Positions 1 through 8,311 of a stretch of 64,000 nt of DNA are shown piece after piece. Position 1 is the first letter of the stretch, and every line of letters begins with the position of its first letter. Below the pieces are notes generated by a model that did not search any database, was not told the DNA's origin, and saw only the letters and a list, made by a program, of their open reading frames with translations. This stretch comes from Prescottella soli (GTDB lineage: Bacteria; Actinomycetota; Actinomycetes; Mycobacteriales; Mycobacteriaceae): NCBI RefSeq assembly GCF_040024445.1, contig NZ_CP157276.1, positions 434,001 through 498,000 on the forward strand, given 5' to 3'. The translations under genes and the position numbers were made by a program.

Positions 1-1196
1 CCGGCCGCAGCGTCGCGCTCCTCGCCGCCGGCGATCCGCTGTTCTACAGCTCGTACATGCACATGCACAAGCGTCTGGCCGACCGGTTCGAGGCCGAGGT
101 CATCCCCGGCGTCACCGCCGTCAGCGCCGCGTCCGCCGCCCTGGCCGAGCCGCTGGTCGAGGGCGAGGAGGTGCTGACGGTCCTGCCCGGCACCCTGCCG
201 CAGGACGAGCTGACCCGACGCCTGCGCGAGACCGACGCCGCCGCGATCATGAAGCTCGGCCGCACGTATCCCGCGGTGCGCCAGGCGCTGAAGGACTCCG
301 GGCGGATCGACGAGGCCTACTACGTCGAGCGTGCCAGCACCGACCGGCAGCGGGTCGCCGCGGCCGACGAGGTCGACGACGCCGACGTGCCGTACTTCTC
401 GATCGCCATCGTGCCCAGCCCCGTGAACAACCGCGTCGAGCCCGAGCCTGCGCGCGGTGAGGTGGTCGTCGTCGGACTCGGACCGGGCGACCAGGCCTGG
501 ACCACGCCGGAGGTCCGGCAGGAACTCGCCCGCGCGACCGACCTGGTCGGATACACCACGTACATCGACCGGGTCCCGGCCCGGCCCGGTCAGCGCCGAC
601 ACGCCAGCGACAACCGCGTCGAGGCCGAGCGGGCCGCGATGGCACTGGACATGGCGAAGCGCGGCGCGCGGGTCGCGGTCGTCTCGTCCGGCGATCCCGG
701 CGTGTTCGCGATGGCCGCCGCCGTGCTCGAGGTCGCCGCCGAGGAGCAGTGGCAGGACGTCCCGGTCCGGATCCTGCCCGGCATGACCGCCGCCAACGCC
801 GTCGCGAGCCGCGTCGGTGCCCCGCTGGGCCACGACTACGCGATGCTCTCGCTGTCGGATCGGCTCAAGCCGTGGGACATCGTCGCCAAGCGCGTGTCCG
901 CCGTCGCGAGCGCCGACATGGCGTTCGCCGTCTACAACCCGGCGTCCAAGTCCCGCACGTGGCAGGTCGCCGCGATGCGCGACCTGGTGCTCGAGCACCG
1001 CTCCCCCGACACCCCGGTGATCATCGGCCGCGACATCGCCGGGCCGCAGGAGTCGATCAAGATCGTGCGACTCGCCGATCTCGATCCCGCGGACGTCGAC
1101 ATGCGGTGCCTGCTGATCGTCGGGTCGTCGCAGACGACCGTCGTCGAGAGCGCGACCGGGACAACGGTGTTCACGCCGCGGCACTACCCGGCCTGA
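1..1196 (+). CDS. cobIJ: Fused precorrin-2 C20-methyltransferase / precorrin-3B C17-methyltransferase (CobIJ), 5' end missing
   Basis: Partial gene; the reading frame is open from base 3 and the true start lies left of the window. The first codons (GDPLFYSSYM) are the internal SAM-binding motif of a CobI tetrapyrrole methylase. A second methylase domain begins near base 460 (VVVVGLGPGD) and carries its own SSGDPGVFAMA and LPGMTAANAVASR motifs, typical of CobJ. The CobI-CobJ fusion is the arrangement known from mycobacteria and relatives. The enzyme methylates C20 of precorrin-2 and then C17 with ring contraction, using SAM, in aerobic corrin synthesis. The other cob genes here (cobK, cobM, cobL) lie about 10 kb away on the opposite strand. 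TGA stop at 1194-1196, followed by a strong hairpin. Confidence 0.93.
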   Translation, partial: GRSVALLAAGDPLFYSSYMHMHKRLADRFEAEVIPGVTAVSAASAALAEPLVEGEEVLTVLPGTLPQDELTRRLRETDAAAIMKLGRTYPAVRQALKDSGRIDEAYYVERASTDRQRVAAADEVDDADVPYFSIAIVPSPVNNRVEPEPARGEVVVVGLGPGDQAWTTPEVRQELARATDLVGYTTYIDRVPARPGQRRHASDNRVEAERAAMALDMAKRGARVAVVSSGDPGVFAMAAAVLEVAAEEQWQDVPVRILPGMTAANAVASRVGAPLGHDYAMLSLSDRLKPWDIVAKRVSAVASADMAFAVYNPASKSRTWQVAAMRDLVLEHRSPDTPVIIGRDIAGPQESIKIVRLADLDPADVDMRCLLIVGSSQTTVVESATGTTVFTPRHYPA

Positions 1197-1215
1197 CGGT
1201 ACGGCGCCACCCCTT

Positions 1216-1266
1216 ACGGGAGTTCACGACACGCTTACGGTCTGATCGCGTGCCGTGAACTCCCGT
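1216..1266. terminator. Bidirectional terminator-like hairpin between cobIJ and the converging gene
   Basis: Two 19-base arms (1216-1234 and 1248-1266) are reverse complements with one mismatch, around a 13-base loop. It lies between the stop of cobIJ (plus) and the stop of the minus-strand gene ending at 1287. There is no T tract, which is usual for terminators in this group. Termination is inferred. Confidence 0.65.
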
Positions 1267-1286
1267 TCGGTGGTGGTAGGCGCGGA

Positions 1287-2096
1287 TCAGCTGTCGGGCT
1301 CGGTCGGAAGCGGGTTGACGGTATCGCCGTCCCAGGTCAGCGATTGGTCGGTTCGCGCCGGAAGGGCTTCCAGATCCGCGTCGGCAAGGACCGCGTCAAT
1401 GCAATCTTCGGAAGCACCGAGGTAGGTGGTCATCAGGTCGACGTCCGTTGCCACGCACCAGGCGCGGTCGTCGGGCCACCACAGGTGTGCGCTCATCCCT
1501 ACCGGAAACCGTCGTGTCGCGCCGAACTGGGTGTCCGCCATGTCCAGGGTTCCCGCGAACAGGACCATATCCCGCCCCGGCATAGGAAGCCGTTGGTAGT
1601 CGGATGGTGCGCAGACGTGACCGGAGCCCTCCCAGTGCCCGAACCAGCAGGTTGCGGATGTGCCGGTGAAACGCCTCAGGATCGTGGTCAGAGCGCGGGC
1701 GGTCGCCGGCGGCAGCGATCCCTGGGTTGGATCGTCATCCCACACTCCGGGCTGACCCAGGGTGTCCCAAGAGCCGACGATCGAGCCCCATTCCATGACC
1801 GGATGCGCCGCAGTACCGTTCGCGGCCGCAACGTCAGCCCAGCGCACGGTCCGGCCGCCGGCCGTCGCTGCCGGATGGAAGATGCGTGCGTATGCCGGGT
1901 AGTCCGGCGGAAGCAGCGATGCGATCGTGTGATCGAAGCCGTGCACCCGGTTCACGATCCACTGCCCGGCATCGACTTCGGGAACCATGAGAAGGCCGCG
2001 CTCGTCCCAATCGCGTCCGTCCGCCGCTGAACGATCCATGGGTACATCACACCCTGACGGCCGACAGGTCGCAGTCGAATCCCGCCGCGATGTCAC
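1287..2096 (-). CDS. Uncharacterised actinobacterial protein
   Basis: Protein of about 269 residues that I cannot assign. It is soluble, tryptophan-rich and acidic, without signal peptide or membrane segment. The C-terminal part (AHLWWPDDRAWCVATDVD, then a stretch with alternating acidic residues) looks like a family of uncharacterised actinobacterial proteins, but no function follows. The start is taken at a GTG (2094-2096) because it overlaps the stop of the upstream cold-shock-like gene in a GTGA tetranucleotide, suggesting translational coupling; an in-frame ATG at 2039 is an alternative and would remove a low-quality N-terminal 19 residues. Confidence 0.6.
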   Translation of the reverse strand: MTSRRDSTATCRPSGCDVPMDRSAADGRDWDERGLLMVPEVDAGQWIVNRVHGFDHTIASLLPPDYPAYARIFHPAATAGGRTVRWADVAAANGTAAHPVMEWGSIVGSWDTLGQPGVWDDDPTQGSLPPATARALTTILRRFTGTSATCWFGHWEGSGHVCAPSDYQRLPMPGRDMVLFAGTLDMADTQFGATRRFPVGMSAHLWWPDDRAWCVATDVDLMTTYLGASEDCIDAVLADADLEALPARTDQSLTWDGDTVNPLPTEPDS

Positions 2097-2320
2097 TGTC
2101 CGGGCTGCGCGACTCGGATGGCTCGGTACCGGTAGCCGTCCTGATCGGTCACCTGTTCCCAGTCGAAGACGACGGTGTCACCCACCGTCAAGGTTCGGAA
2201 TCCCGTACCGTCGATGGCGCTGAAGAACGCCCAGCACCCGCCGGGGGTCGCGGCGGAGTCGATGACACCCCACCCCTCGACGTCGTTCCACTCCCGCACC
2301 GTTCCCGTCGTGTCGCTCAT
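2093..2320 (-). CDS. Divergent cold-shock-domain-like protein
   Basis: A 75-residue protein with the overall layout of a cold-shock OB fold: an initial GTVREWNDVEGWGVID strand pair where RNP1 would be (usual KGFGFI replaced by EGWGVI), a second strand CWAFFSAI in place of RNP2 (VFVHFS), and a final strand near YRYRAIRV. The aromatic residues that stack on nucleic acid are only partly kept, so RNA or DNA binding is inference. ATG at 2318-2320 chosen because homology to the fold begins immediately after it; an upstream in-frame start adds an arginine-rich stretch. First gene of a two-gene unit coupled by a GTGA overlap to the uncharacterised gene downstream. Confidence 0.6.
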   Translation of the reverse strand: MSDTTGTVREWNDVEGWGVIDSAATPGGCWAFFSAIDGTGFRTLTVGDTVVFDWEQVTDQDGYRYRAIRVAQPGQ

Positions 2321-2420
2321 GAAGTCGACGATGCCATCTCTCCGCCGACGGAACGTCACAGACGCGCTTCCAGACAACTGCGATTGTCGGGGTCTGCGGA
2401 CGACGGGTAGCGTCCCAGCG

Positions 2421-3275
2421 GTGGCTGCTGATCCGGGAACGTCGTGGTGGGAGCGCTACAACGACGGTGTTCGCTGCATGCACGAATCCGGCTGGGGTGG
2501 AGACGCATCGGTGCTCTCGCGTGAGATCCGCGAACTGCTCGACGACGTCGACGCGGCGTTCGCGGTCACCGGTTCGGCCACGCCGGGGTGGCCGAACCCG
2601 TACTGGGACGGCGCCGCGCCGGACGAGGCGGAGTACGAGCGAGTCAGCAACCCGGAGAAGTTCCTGATCGTGGTGGCCCGCGCGCGGGCGTGGACGAGGG
2701 TTCTGCTCGACCGCGGCTGGGCGCGAGAAGCAGCGCACGTGGACTGGGCCTTGCGGCCCTTCGATTCTGGCGGGACCGACACCGTCCTCTCTCCTGCCGC
2801 CGACGGCGCGGTGCCGCTGGTGTTGACGAGGCACACACCGGTGGACAGCGACCACATCTTCACCGTCACGGTCGCGGCGGGCGACCCGGCGGTGCGGTTG
2901 GCAGAGATTCCCGATTGTGGATGCGACGCGTGCGATCGCGGGTCCGCCGAACTGCTCGAGGAAATGGACCGGTGGGTGCTGTCGGTGGTCGACGGTTCCC
3001 TCGAGGTCGACGTCGCTGCCGACCACTCCTCGGTGCGCACATCCTTCGGCGGTCACGGCGGCACGGTCCAGCATCTCGACCAACCGACGACGTTCACGGC
3101 CGCACCGTGGCCCACGAACTGGACCGCGCGCCCCATCCCGCCCGCGATCGAGACCCGGCACCCCGAACCCGCGCTTCCGCGCACGGTGAGCGGCAGCGCC
3201 GCTCGTGCGGTACTGGATCGACTGCTGCGCCGGGACGGACCGGTGGGCGGCGCTCAACGGTACCGTTCCCAATGA
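2421..3275 (+). CDS. DUF6226 family protein
   Basis: A 284-residue protein beginning at GTG 2421. Its N-terminal half has the pattern I associate with DUF6226 proteins of actinobacteria: FAVTGSATPGWPNP, then DGAAPDEAEYERV and a helical stretch with ARARAWTRVLLDRG. The C-terminal half has a cysteine cluster (DCGCDACDRG) that could bind a metal, followed by a region with many acidic residues. No catalytic motif and no membrane segment are seen; function unknown. It diverges from the cold-shock-like gene with about 100 bases between the starts. The 3' end abuts the operator of the FadR-type regulator. Confidence 0.65.
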   Translation: MAADPGTSWWERYNDGVRCMHESGWGGDASVLSREIRELLDDVDAAFAVTGSATPGWPNPYWDGAAPDEAEYERVSNPEKFLIVVARARAWTRVLLDRGWAREAAHVDWALRPFDSGGTDTVLSPAADGAVPLVLTRHTPVDSDHIFTVTVAAGDPAVRLAEIPDCGCDACDRGSAELLEEMDRWVLSVVDGSLEVDVAADHSSVRTSFGGHGGTVQHLDQPTTFTAAPWPTNWTARPIPPAIETRHPEPALPRTVSGSAARAVLDRLLRRDGPVGGAQRYRSQ

Positions 3276-3281
3276 CCAAAC

Positions 3282-3292
3282 TGGTCTGACCA
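3282..3292. promoter_or_regulatory. FadR/GntR-type operator (TGGTCTGACCA)
   Basis: TGGT-N3-ACCA is a perfect short palindrome matching the general FadR-subfamily GntR operator (TNGTNNNACNA). It lies 38 bases upstream of the regulator gene that starts at 3331 and just upstream of a candidate -35, where bound protein would block polymerase. Autoregulation is inferred from position. Confidence 0.6.
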
Positions 3293-3293
3293 C

Positions 3294-3323
3294 TTGACCA
3301 GCTGGCGAACCCCGACCTAGCTT
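3294..3323 (+). promoter_or_regulatory. Candidate promoter of the fadR-like/hydroxylase operon, probably leaderless
   Basis: A -35-like TTGACC (3294-3299), an 18-base spacer, and a weak -10-like TAGCTT (3318-3323). The predicted transcription start falls at or next to the ATG at 3331, and no Shine-Dalgarno sequence precedes that ATG, so the transcript is probably leaderless. The GntR operator touches the upstream edge. Confidence 0.4.
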
Positions 3324-3330
3324 ATGTGAC

Positions 3331-4065
3331 ATGGATCTCACTCCGGTGCGCCGCAGGTCGATCCCCGACGACGTATTCGATCAGCTCCTCGACCGTGTGA
3401 TCGGCGGCGTCGTCGAGCCCGGTGAGACGCTGCTGAGCGAGCGGCGGATGGCCGAGGCGCTCGGCGTCTCACGGCCCGCCGTGCGAGAGGCGCTGAACCG
3501 CATCGCCGCGATGGGCCTGGTCGACGTCCGGCAGGGCGGCGCGACGGTCGTCAACGACCTGCGACGCCGTGGGGGCCTCGATCTGCTGCCACGATTGCTC
3601 GTTCGGGGCGGTGAAATCGATCCGGCGGTGGCGCACAGCATCCTCGAGGCCCGACTCTGGAACGGGCCGAAGGTTGCGGAACTCGCAGCGCAGCGCGCAC
3701 CCGAGAGCACCGCGGACACCCTGGACGACGCCGTCGACGCGCTCGCCGCCACCGACGACCCCGTGGTCCGGCAACGCATTGCCCTCGATTTCTGGGATCT
3801 GATCGTCGACAGCGCCGACTCGATCACGTTCCGGCTCATGTTCAACACCCTGCGCACCGCGTACGAACCGATGCTCGACGCGCTCGCGGTGGTGATGGCC
3901 GCCGAGGTGAACGAGATCGACCGCTACCGGTCTGTCGTCGCGGCAATCCGACGTCGGGATCCCGAGGGTGCGTTCGCCGCGGCGCACAACCTGCTCGAGC
4001 CTGCGACCACACTCCTGGGCGGCGCGCTCGCCGCCGCGCGGGCCGCGTCCGAGGAGGGCACATGA
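3331..4065 (+). CDS. FadR-subfamily GntR transcriptional regulator
   Basis: A 244-residue cytoplasmic regulator. Residues ~8-75 form the GntR winged helix (ETLLSERRMAEALGVSRPAVREAL, shown here only by its core SERRMAEALGVSRPAVRE), and residues ~90-225 are an all-helical FCD effector domain, which in this family usually binds a small carboxylic acid, often with a metal. It is the first gene of a two-gene unit; its TGA overlaps the ATG of the membrane hydroxylase gene (ATGA, 4062-4065). A FadR-type operator sits upstream of its own promoter, so negative autoregulation and control of the hydroxylase are likely. The effector is unknown. Confidence 0.88.
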   Translation: MDLTPVRRRSIPDDVFDQLLDRVIGGVVEPGETLLSERRMAEALGVSRPAVREALNRIAAMGLVDVRQGGATVVNDLRRRGGLDLLPRLLVRGGEIDPAVAHSILEARLWNGPKVAELAAQRAPESTADTLDDAVDALAATDDPVVRQRIALDFWDLIVDSADSITFRLMFNTLRTAYEPMLDALAVVMAAEVNEIDRYRSVVAAIRRRDPEGAFAAAHNLLEPATTLLGGALAAARAASEEGT

Positions 4066-4745
4066 CCAGCACCCGTCACACCTCGTCCGCGTTCGGCCGC
4101 GACGTCACTCTCGGCGGTGCCGCACGCGAGTTCGTCCGCCATCCGAGTCCGTGGGTCATCGGCGCGCTGTTTGCGGGCGCCGTCACGGCCCGGATTGCCG
4201 TGGGCGTCTCGACCTGGCCCGACGCGCTGGTCCCGCTCGTGATGCTCGCGCTGTTCCCGGTCCTCGAGTGGATCATTCACGTCTTCGTCCTGCACTGGCG
4301 CCCCAAGCGCGTGGCCGGCTTGACCGTCGACCCGCTGCTCGCGCGCAAACACCGCGCACACCACGGGGATCCGCGGAACATCCCGCTGGACTTCATTCCC
4401 GCGCCGGTGTTCGTGTGGCTGGTGCCGCTGCTGCTCGCGATCACGGCGTTCGCCTTCCCCCGCATCGAACTCGGGCTGACGTTCCTTATCGTCATCACGG
4501 CGCTGGGACTGGCGTACGAGTGGACGCATTTCCTCATCCACACCGACTACAAGCCGAAGACCGCGCTGTACAAGGCGACGTGGCGGCATCACCGCAACCA
4601 CCACTACCGCAACGAGCACTACTGGTTCACCGTCACCACTTCCGGCACCGCCGACCGCATCTTCGGCACGGAACCCACCCCCGACACCGTCGAGAAGTCA
4701 CCCACCGCAAAGCGACTCCACGGACTCGACATCGCCAGCACCTAG
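4062..4745 (+). CDS. Fatty acid hydroxylase / sterol desaturase superfamily membrane protein
   Basis: A 227-residue integral membrane di-iron enzyme candidate. Hydrophobic segments lie at ~32-48, 55-76, 115-130 and 138-155. The histidine clusters of the family are present: H73-x4-H78, H97-x2-HH101, H156-x3-H160 and HHRNHH at 176-181, with H186. These would bind two irons for O2-dependent hydroxylation or desaturation of a lipid. Translationally coupled to the FadR-type regulator upstream by ATGA, which suggests a lipid-linked regulon. The substrate cannot be read from the sequence. Confidence 0.82.
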   Translation: MTSTRHTSSAFGRDVTLGGAAREFVRHPSPWVIGALFAGAVTARIAVGVSTWPDALVPLVMLALFPVLEWIIHVFVLHWRPKRVAGLTVDPLLARKHRAHHGDPRNIPLDFIPAPVFVWLVPLLLAITAFAFPRIELGLTFLIVITALGLAYEWTHFLIHTDYKPKTALYKATWRHHRNHHYRNEHYWFTVTTSGTADRIFGTEPTPDTVEKSPTAKRLHGLDIAST

Positions 4746-4762
4746 AACGGGTGCGCGGCGGA

Positions 4763-4975
4763 TCAGCCGGCCGCGTCCTCCTTCAACGTGTGCGCGACGA
4801 GGGCGTTGGCGTGCCCGTGACCGAGTCCGTGCTCGGTCTTGAGCCAGTTCACCAACTCCATGTGCTTGGTCAGATCCGACGAACGAATCAGGCTCTGCCA
4901 CTCACTGATCGGCTTGCCGTACGTCTTCTCGATCGACGGAAAGTAGGACGCGGGACCCTTCACCGGTTCGCTCAT
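4763..4975 (-). CDS. DUF4287 domain-containing protein
   Basis: A 70-residue cytoplasmic protein with the DUF4287 pattern: YFPSIEKTYGKPISEW, then a helix and HMELVNWLKTEHGLGHGHAN, ending in ALVAHTL. This small domain occurs alone or attached to DUF5655 in many soil bacteria; no biochemical role is established to my knowledge. The ATG at 4975 is used because the conserved domain starts right after it. It converges on the hydroxylase gene, with 17 bases between the stops, and lies just downstream of the rhomboid-like gene on the same strand. Confidence 0.75.
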   Translation of the reverse strand: MSEPVKGPASYFPSIEKTYGKPISEWQSLIRSSDLTKHMELVNWLKTEHGLGHGHANALVAHTLKEDAAG

Positions 4976-4985
4976 GGACGGCACG

Positions 4986-5675
4986 CTACCGGCGAGCTAT
5001 GACACGTGCACGGATCGAGCTCGCCCACTCCTCCGGATTCCAGGTTCCCGGCCGCGCCCGGGTGAGCGGGTAGCAGGCGAAACCGATCAGCGTCGCGGTG
5101 AAGTGGCCGATGTCGGTGAAGGTCAGACCGCCGAAGAGCGGCAGACCGTAGACGACCAGGACACCGATCACGTAGAGGTACCGCCACGGCGGCGCGATCC
5201 GGTAGGCGAGGACGGCCGTGACACCGGCCAGCGCGTAACTCACTCCGACGTCGAGGGTGTTCACCGCGGACTCCGGCGCCCGGTGATGGTTGATCGCCAG
5301 GTACAGCACGCCCTCGCTGATGTACGTCGCGCCGACGTGCGCGACCACGGCCACGGTCAGCCACCGCACCGTCCCGAGCCACCGCTCGACGGGGACATGG
5401 AAGAGGTTGAACAACACGAAGTAGCTCAGCCACGAACCACCCGCCAGCCAGAGCGCGCTGGTGATCAGGACGTGGACCGGGTCCTCTTGCAGGTGGTGGA
5501 GATTGGTCGACCGGCTACCCAGGACGTCGTTGAGCTCGGTCGGCGACAGGTGATTCATCACGATGCTGGTCACGAACAGGATCGTCAGCCACACGAACGT
5601 GCCCGGTGCACGACGGACGTACGCCCACGCCGCGGCCGGAACATCCGACACCTTGAACCGCCTCTCGGCATTCAC
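4986..5675 (-). CDS. Rhomboid-like multi-pass membrane protein
   Basis: A 229-residue protein with about six hydrophobic helices (first near residues 22-40). The layout and motifs such as LFNLFHVPVERWLG, HVGATYISEG and DIGHFTATLIGF match actinobacterial rhomboid-like proteins. The catalytic Gly-x-Ser of true rhomboid proteases is not evident: the corresponding region reads DVGVSYALAG, where the serine may or may not be the nucleophile. Membrane location is clear, protease activity is doubtful. GTG at 5673-5675 is used because upstream codons encode an unrelated Pro/Arg-rich stretch. Lies 35 bases downstream of the SDR gene. Confidence 0.7.
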   Translation of the reverse strand: MNAERRFKVSDVPAAAWAYVRRAPGTFVWLTILFVTSIVMNHLSPTELNDVLGSRSTNLHHLQEDPVHVLITSALWLAGGSWLSYFVLFNLFHVPVERWLGTVRWLTVAVVAHVGATYISEGVLYLAINHHRAPESAVNTLDVGVSYALAGVTAVLAYRIAPPWRYLYVIGVLVVYGLPLFGGLTFTDIGHFTATLIGFACYPLTRARPGTWNPEEWASSIRARVIARR

Positions 5676-5710
5676 TCGATCAGTATGACCCCGATCGGTG
5701 TCGACGGCGG

Positions 5711-6517
5711 CTAGTCCGCGACGGACGAGAGGCCGTGTCGCTCCTGGTACCGGCGCAGGTTCCGCTGGGCCAGCCGCGCGATCCACGGGAGCGCCCGGAG
5801 CGTCAGGCCCGGCATCAGCATTCCGGTCTTCACCATCCAGCCGTCGGTCCGGGGCACGTTCGTCTCGACGCGCGGGCGGTCCACCAGCCCGAGCACCCGG
5901 TCGGCGATCTGTTGCGGCGCGAGAGGCGTGCTGAGGAAGTTCAGCGCCGATCCCCCGGTCGCGGCCTCGTGCCGCAGCATCGGCGTGTCCACCGAACCTG
6001 GGTTGACGATGCTCACCCGGACCCCGGTCTCGCGCGTGCGGGCTGCCAGCGCCAGCAGAAAGCCGCGCAGACCGAACTTCGACGCGCTGTATCCGGGGCT
6101 CTCCCCGAGCGGCAGCATCCCGCCGATCGACACGATCGCGACGACGTGGCCCCGGGACTCCTGGAGGACCGGGTACAGCGCGCGGGTCAGATGCACGGGT
6201 GCCAGCAGGTTCACGCCGAGCTCGCGGTCCGCCTCGGCGTCGGTGAGCTTCTCGAACGGCGTCGTCACGACGACGCCGGCGACGTGGACGAGCAGATCGC
6301 AGTCGGCTCCCACCGCCGACACCAGCGCCGCGAGCTCCATGGGATCGGTCAGATCGCAGGGGTGCGGAGCGATCCGGGCCGGCGACGTGTCCGCGAGCGC
6401 CGCGAGACCCGCGCCGTCGACGTCCACCGCGAGAATGTCGTGGCCGCGCGCCGCGAGACCTCGGCAGATCGCAGACCCGATCGCTCCGCCCGCGCCCGTG
6501 ACGACTGCCCGGCTCAC
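5711..6517 (-). CDS. Short-chain dehydrogenase/reductase, partner of the adjacent monooxygenase
   Basis: A 268-residue classical SDR. The cofactor motif TGAGGAIGSAI is at the N terminus, an acidic residue after the second strand (VDVDG) suggests NAD(H) preference, and the active site is a Ser near VSIGG plus YSASK. The C-terminal extension has hydrophobic character (LMPGLTLRALPWIARL), as in SDRs acting on lipophilic alcohols or ketones. The GTG start overlaps the TGA of the FMO-like gene (GTGA, 6514-6517), so the two are probably co-translated and act in one oxidative pathway. Substrate unknown. Confidence 0.85.
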   Translation of the reverse strand: MSRAVVTGAGGAIGSAICRGLAARGHDILAVDVDGAGLAALADTSPARIAPHPCDLTDPMELAALVSAVGADCDLLVHVAGVVVTTPFEKLTDAEADRELGVNLLAPVHLTRALYPVLQESRGHVVAIVSIGGMLPLGESPGYSASKFGLRGFLLALAARTRETGVRVSIVNPGSVDTPMLRHEAATGGSALNFLSTPLAPQQIADRVLGLVDRPRVETNVPRTDGWMVKTGMLMPGLTLRALPWIARLAQRNLRRYQERHGLSSVAD

Positions 6518-7839
6518 GCCGTGACCTTCATGGGATCGAACATCCCCGGCTCCAGCGCCGACCAGCCGAACTCGGCGCGGACGCGTGCCAGGTAGTCGCG
6601 GAACGCGTGCGCGTCGACGTACGCGCTGTGTCGGTCGGTGCCGATGAACGAGATCCCGCCGCTCAGGTCGGGACGATCGGTGGCCATCTTGCGATCGAAC
6701 GCCGCCGCCCTCGCCGGGTTGTGCCGCTGATCGTGGAGGTACTGGGCGAGGACGTTCGTCACCTGATCGAACAGCGTGTAGGCGCTGGAGTTGGTCTCCA
6801 GATAGCCGACACCGAACAGGTTCCGCTGCCTCGGGTTGAACGCCGTCAGATAGAGCCGGGGACGCCCGTGCGCCCAGTCGAAACAGTCGTCCGGCGCATA
6901 CGGAATCGCCCAGTCGTACCCGGTGGCGTACAGCACCAGATCAATCTCACGGCTCGAACCGTCGGTGAACTCGACGCGTGGGCCGGCCAGTCGCGACACG
7001 TCGGGGACGATCGAGACGTCACCGTGCTGGAGATGGTGAACCAGTTGACTGTTGAGCAGCGGGTGCGACTCGAGCAGCTTGTGGTCGGGGCGCGGCAGGC
7101 CCAACCGCGTCAGATCACCCTGTAGCAACCGCAGCATTCCCGTCAGCAGCGGACGCTCGACCGCCAGCGGCAGTCGCGGGCCCTTCTCGGCGAATACATC
7201 GGTCGGCGTCCCGAGGATGTGCTTGGGGATGATGTGGTAGCCGCGCCGCACGCTGACGTACGTCTCGGACGCCGACGCCGCTGCGTCGCAGGCGATGTCG
7301 GCACCCGAGTTGCCGAGACCGACGATGAGCACGCGCTTGCCGCGGAACTCGTCGATCCCGCGGTACGTCACCGCGTGCCGAACCTCACCGTCGAAGTTGC
7401 CCGGATGCACCGGAATTCGCGGCCGCCACGTCACACCGGTCGCGCACACCACCGCGCGGTAGCCGCGGCGCTCCCCCGTCGATAGTCGCACCGACCACCC
7501 GTCGCCGTCCGGCACCACCTCGTCGACCGACGTGTCGAAGCGGATACCGTCGTACAGCCCGTAGGTGCGCGCGAAACTGCGCGTGTAGTCGAGGATCAAC
7601 CGGTTGCCCGGGTAGTCCGGGAAAGAGTCCGGCATCGGGAAGTCGTGGAACCCGGACATCGTGCGTGACGAGATAAAGTGCGCCGACTCGTACATCGGCG
7701 TCCCGGGATTGTCGAGATCCCAGATTCCCCCTACGTCGCTGTGCCGCTCGAACTGGTCGTACTCGATTCCGAGTCCCCTGAAGGCACGAGCCGCCGACAG
7801 CCCCGCCGGCCCTGCCCCCACAATGCACACCCGATCCAT
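6514..7839 (-). CDS. Flavin-containing monooxygenase (FMO / Baeyer-Villiger-like)
   Basis: A 441-residue class B flavoprotein monooxygenase. An FAD Rossmann motif (VGAGPAGLSAARA) starts at residue ~5, the NADPH motif GLGNSGADIACD follows mid-protein, and the fingerprint F-x-G-x3-H-x3-Y occurs as FDGEVRHAVTY. These proteins insert one oxygen atom from O2 into soft nucleophiles or ketones using NADPH. ATG 7839 is chosen because a GGAAGGGG ribosome-binding sequence lies just upstream and the FAD motif follows at once. The downstream SDR overlaps by GTGA. Whether it makes N-oxides or esters cannot be decided. Confidence 0.88.
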   Translation of the reverse strand: MDRVCIVGAGPAGLSAARAFRGLGIEYDQFERHSDVGGIWDLDNPGTPMYESAHFISSRTMSGFHDFPMPDSFPDYPGNRLILDYTRSFARTYGLYDGIRFDTSVDEVVPDGDGWSVRLSTGERRGYRAVVCATGVTWRPRIPVHPGNFDGEVRHAVTYRGIDEFRGKRVLIVGLGNSGADIACDAAASASETYVSVRRGYHIIPKHILGTPTDVFAEKGPRLPLAVERPLLTGMLRLLQGDLTRLGLPRPDHKLLESHPLLNSQLVHHLQHGDVSIVPDVSRLAGPRVEFTDGSSREIDLVLYATGYDWAIPYAPDDCFDWAHGRPRLYLTAFNPRQRNLFGVGYLETNSSAYTLFDQVTNVLAQYLHDQRHNPARAAAFDRKMATDRPDLSGGISFIGTDRHSAYVDAHAFRDYLARVRAEFGWSALEPGMFDPMKVTA

Positions 7840-7924
7840 GGGTCGATCCCCTTCCGTCACGGGTATTCAACCCGGCCCCTCTCGTCTGTGCGGCGAATTG
7901 AGTTGATGGAGAGGTGAGTCCGAG

Positions 7925-8311
7925 GTGTCGTCCCGTCAATGGGAGGTACCGGGGAAGGTTCCGGAATTCCTTCTGTTCCGTCCCGGACGTACTTCTGCAC
8001 GGATGTTGGCGCCTGGGACGAGAGTCCGCGTGCGTAGCGAATCGGCAGGAATCGCTGGAATGGCCGACGGTGCGGGCGCTGGGGTACTCCGCTCTTCCCT
8101 TCTGAAGGACGCCCCTACCTCGTCTCGACGGGATGGCCGGCCGCGACGCGGTCGAGGCCGTAGCGAAAGCGCTCCTCCCCTCCCCACCCCCTGGGGTACG
8201 TGCGGAACCCGACGACTCCCCGATCGCGCGAGCGAAGGTCAGGTACTTCCCCGAGACGAGGACCTCGGCGACGTGAGGCCGGAGACCCGGGGATTCGCCC
8301 TACCTTCTTGA
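7925..8311 (+). other. Uncertain reading frame with a good ribosome-binding site, running into an IS remnant
   Basis: The stretch 7840-8288 holds no recognised gene. One plus-strand frame opens with GTG 7925 preceded by GAGGTGAG at 7911-7918, and its first ~65 codons (SSRQWEVPGKVPEFLLF and on) have reasonable composition, but the rest is arginine/proline-rich and reads antisense into the transposase remnant. I recognise no domain. It may be the broken 5' end of a gene truncated by the IS481 event, or chance. The same interval must contain the promoter of the FMO/SDR pair. Confidence 0.2.

Noticed and set aside
4986-5675. Active rhomboid protease
   Set aside because: The GxSx nucleophile motif and catalytic histidine are not convincingly placed; described only as rhomboid-like.
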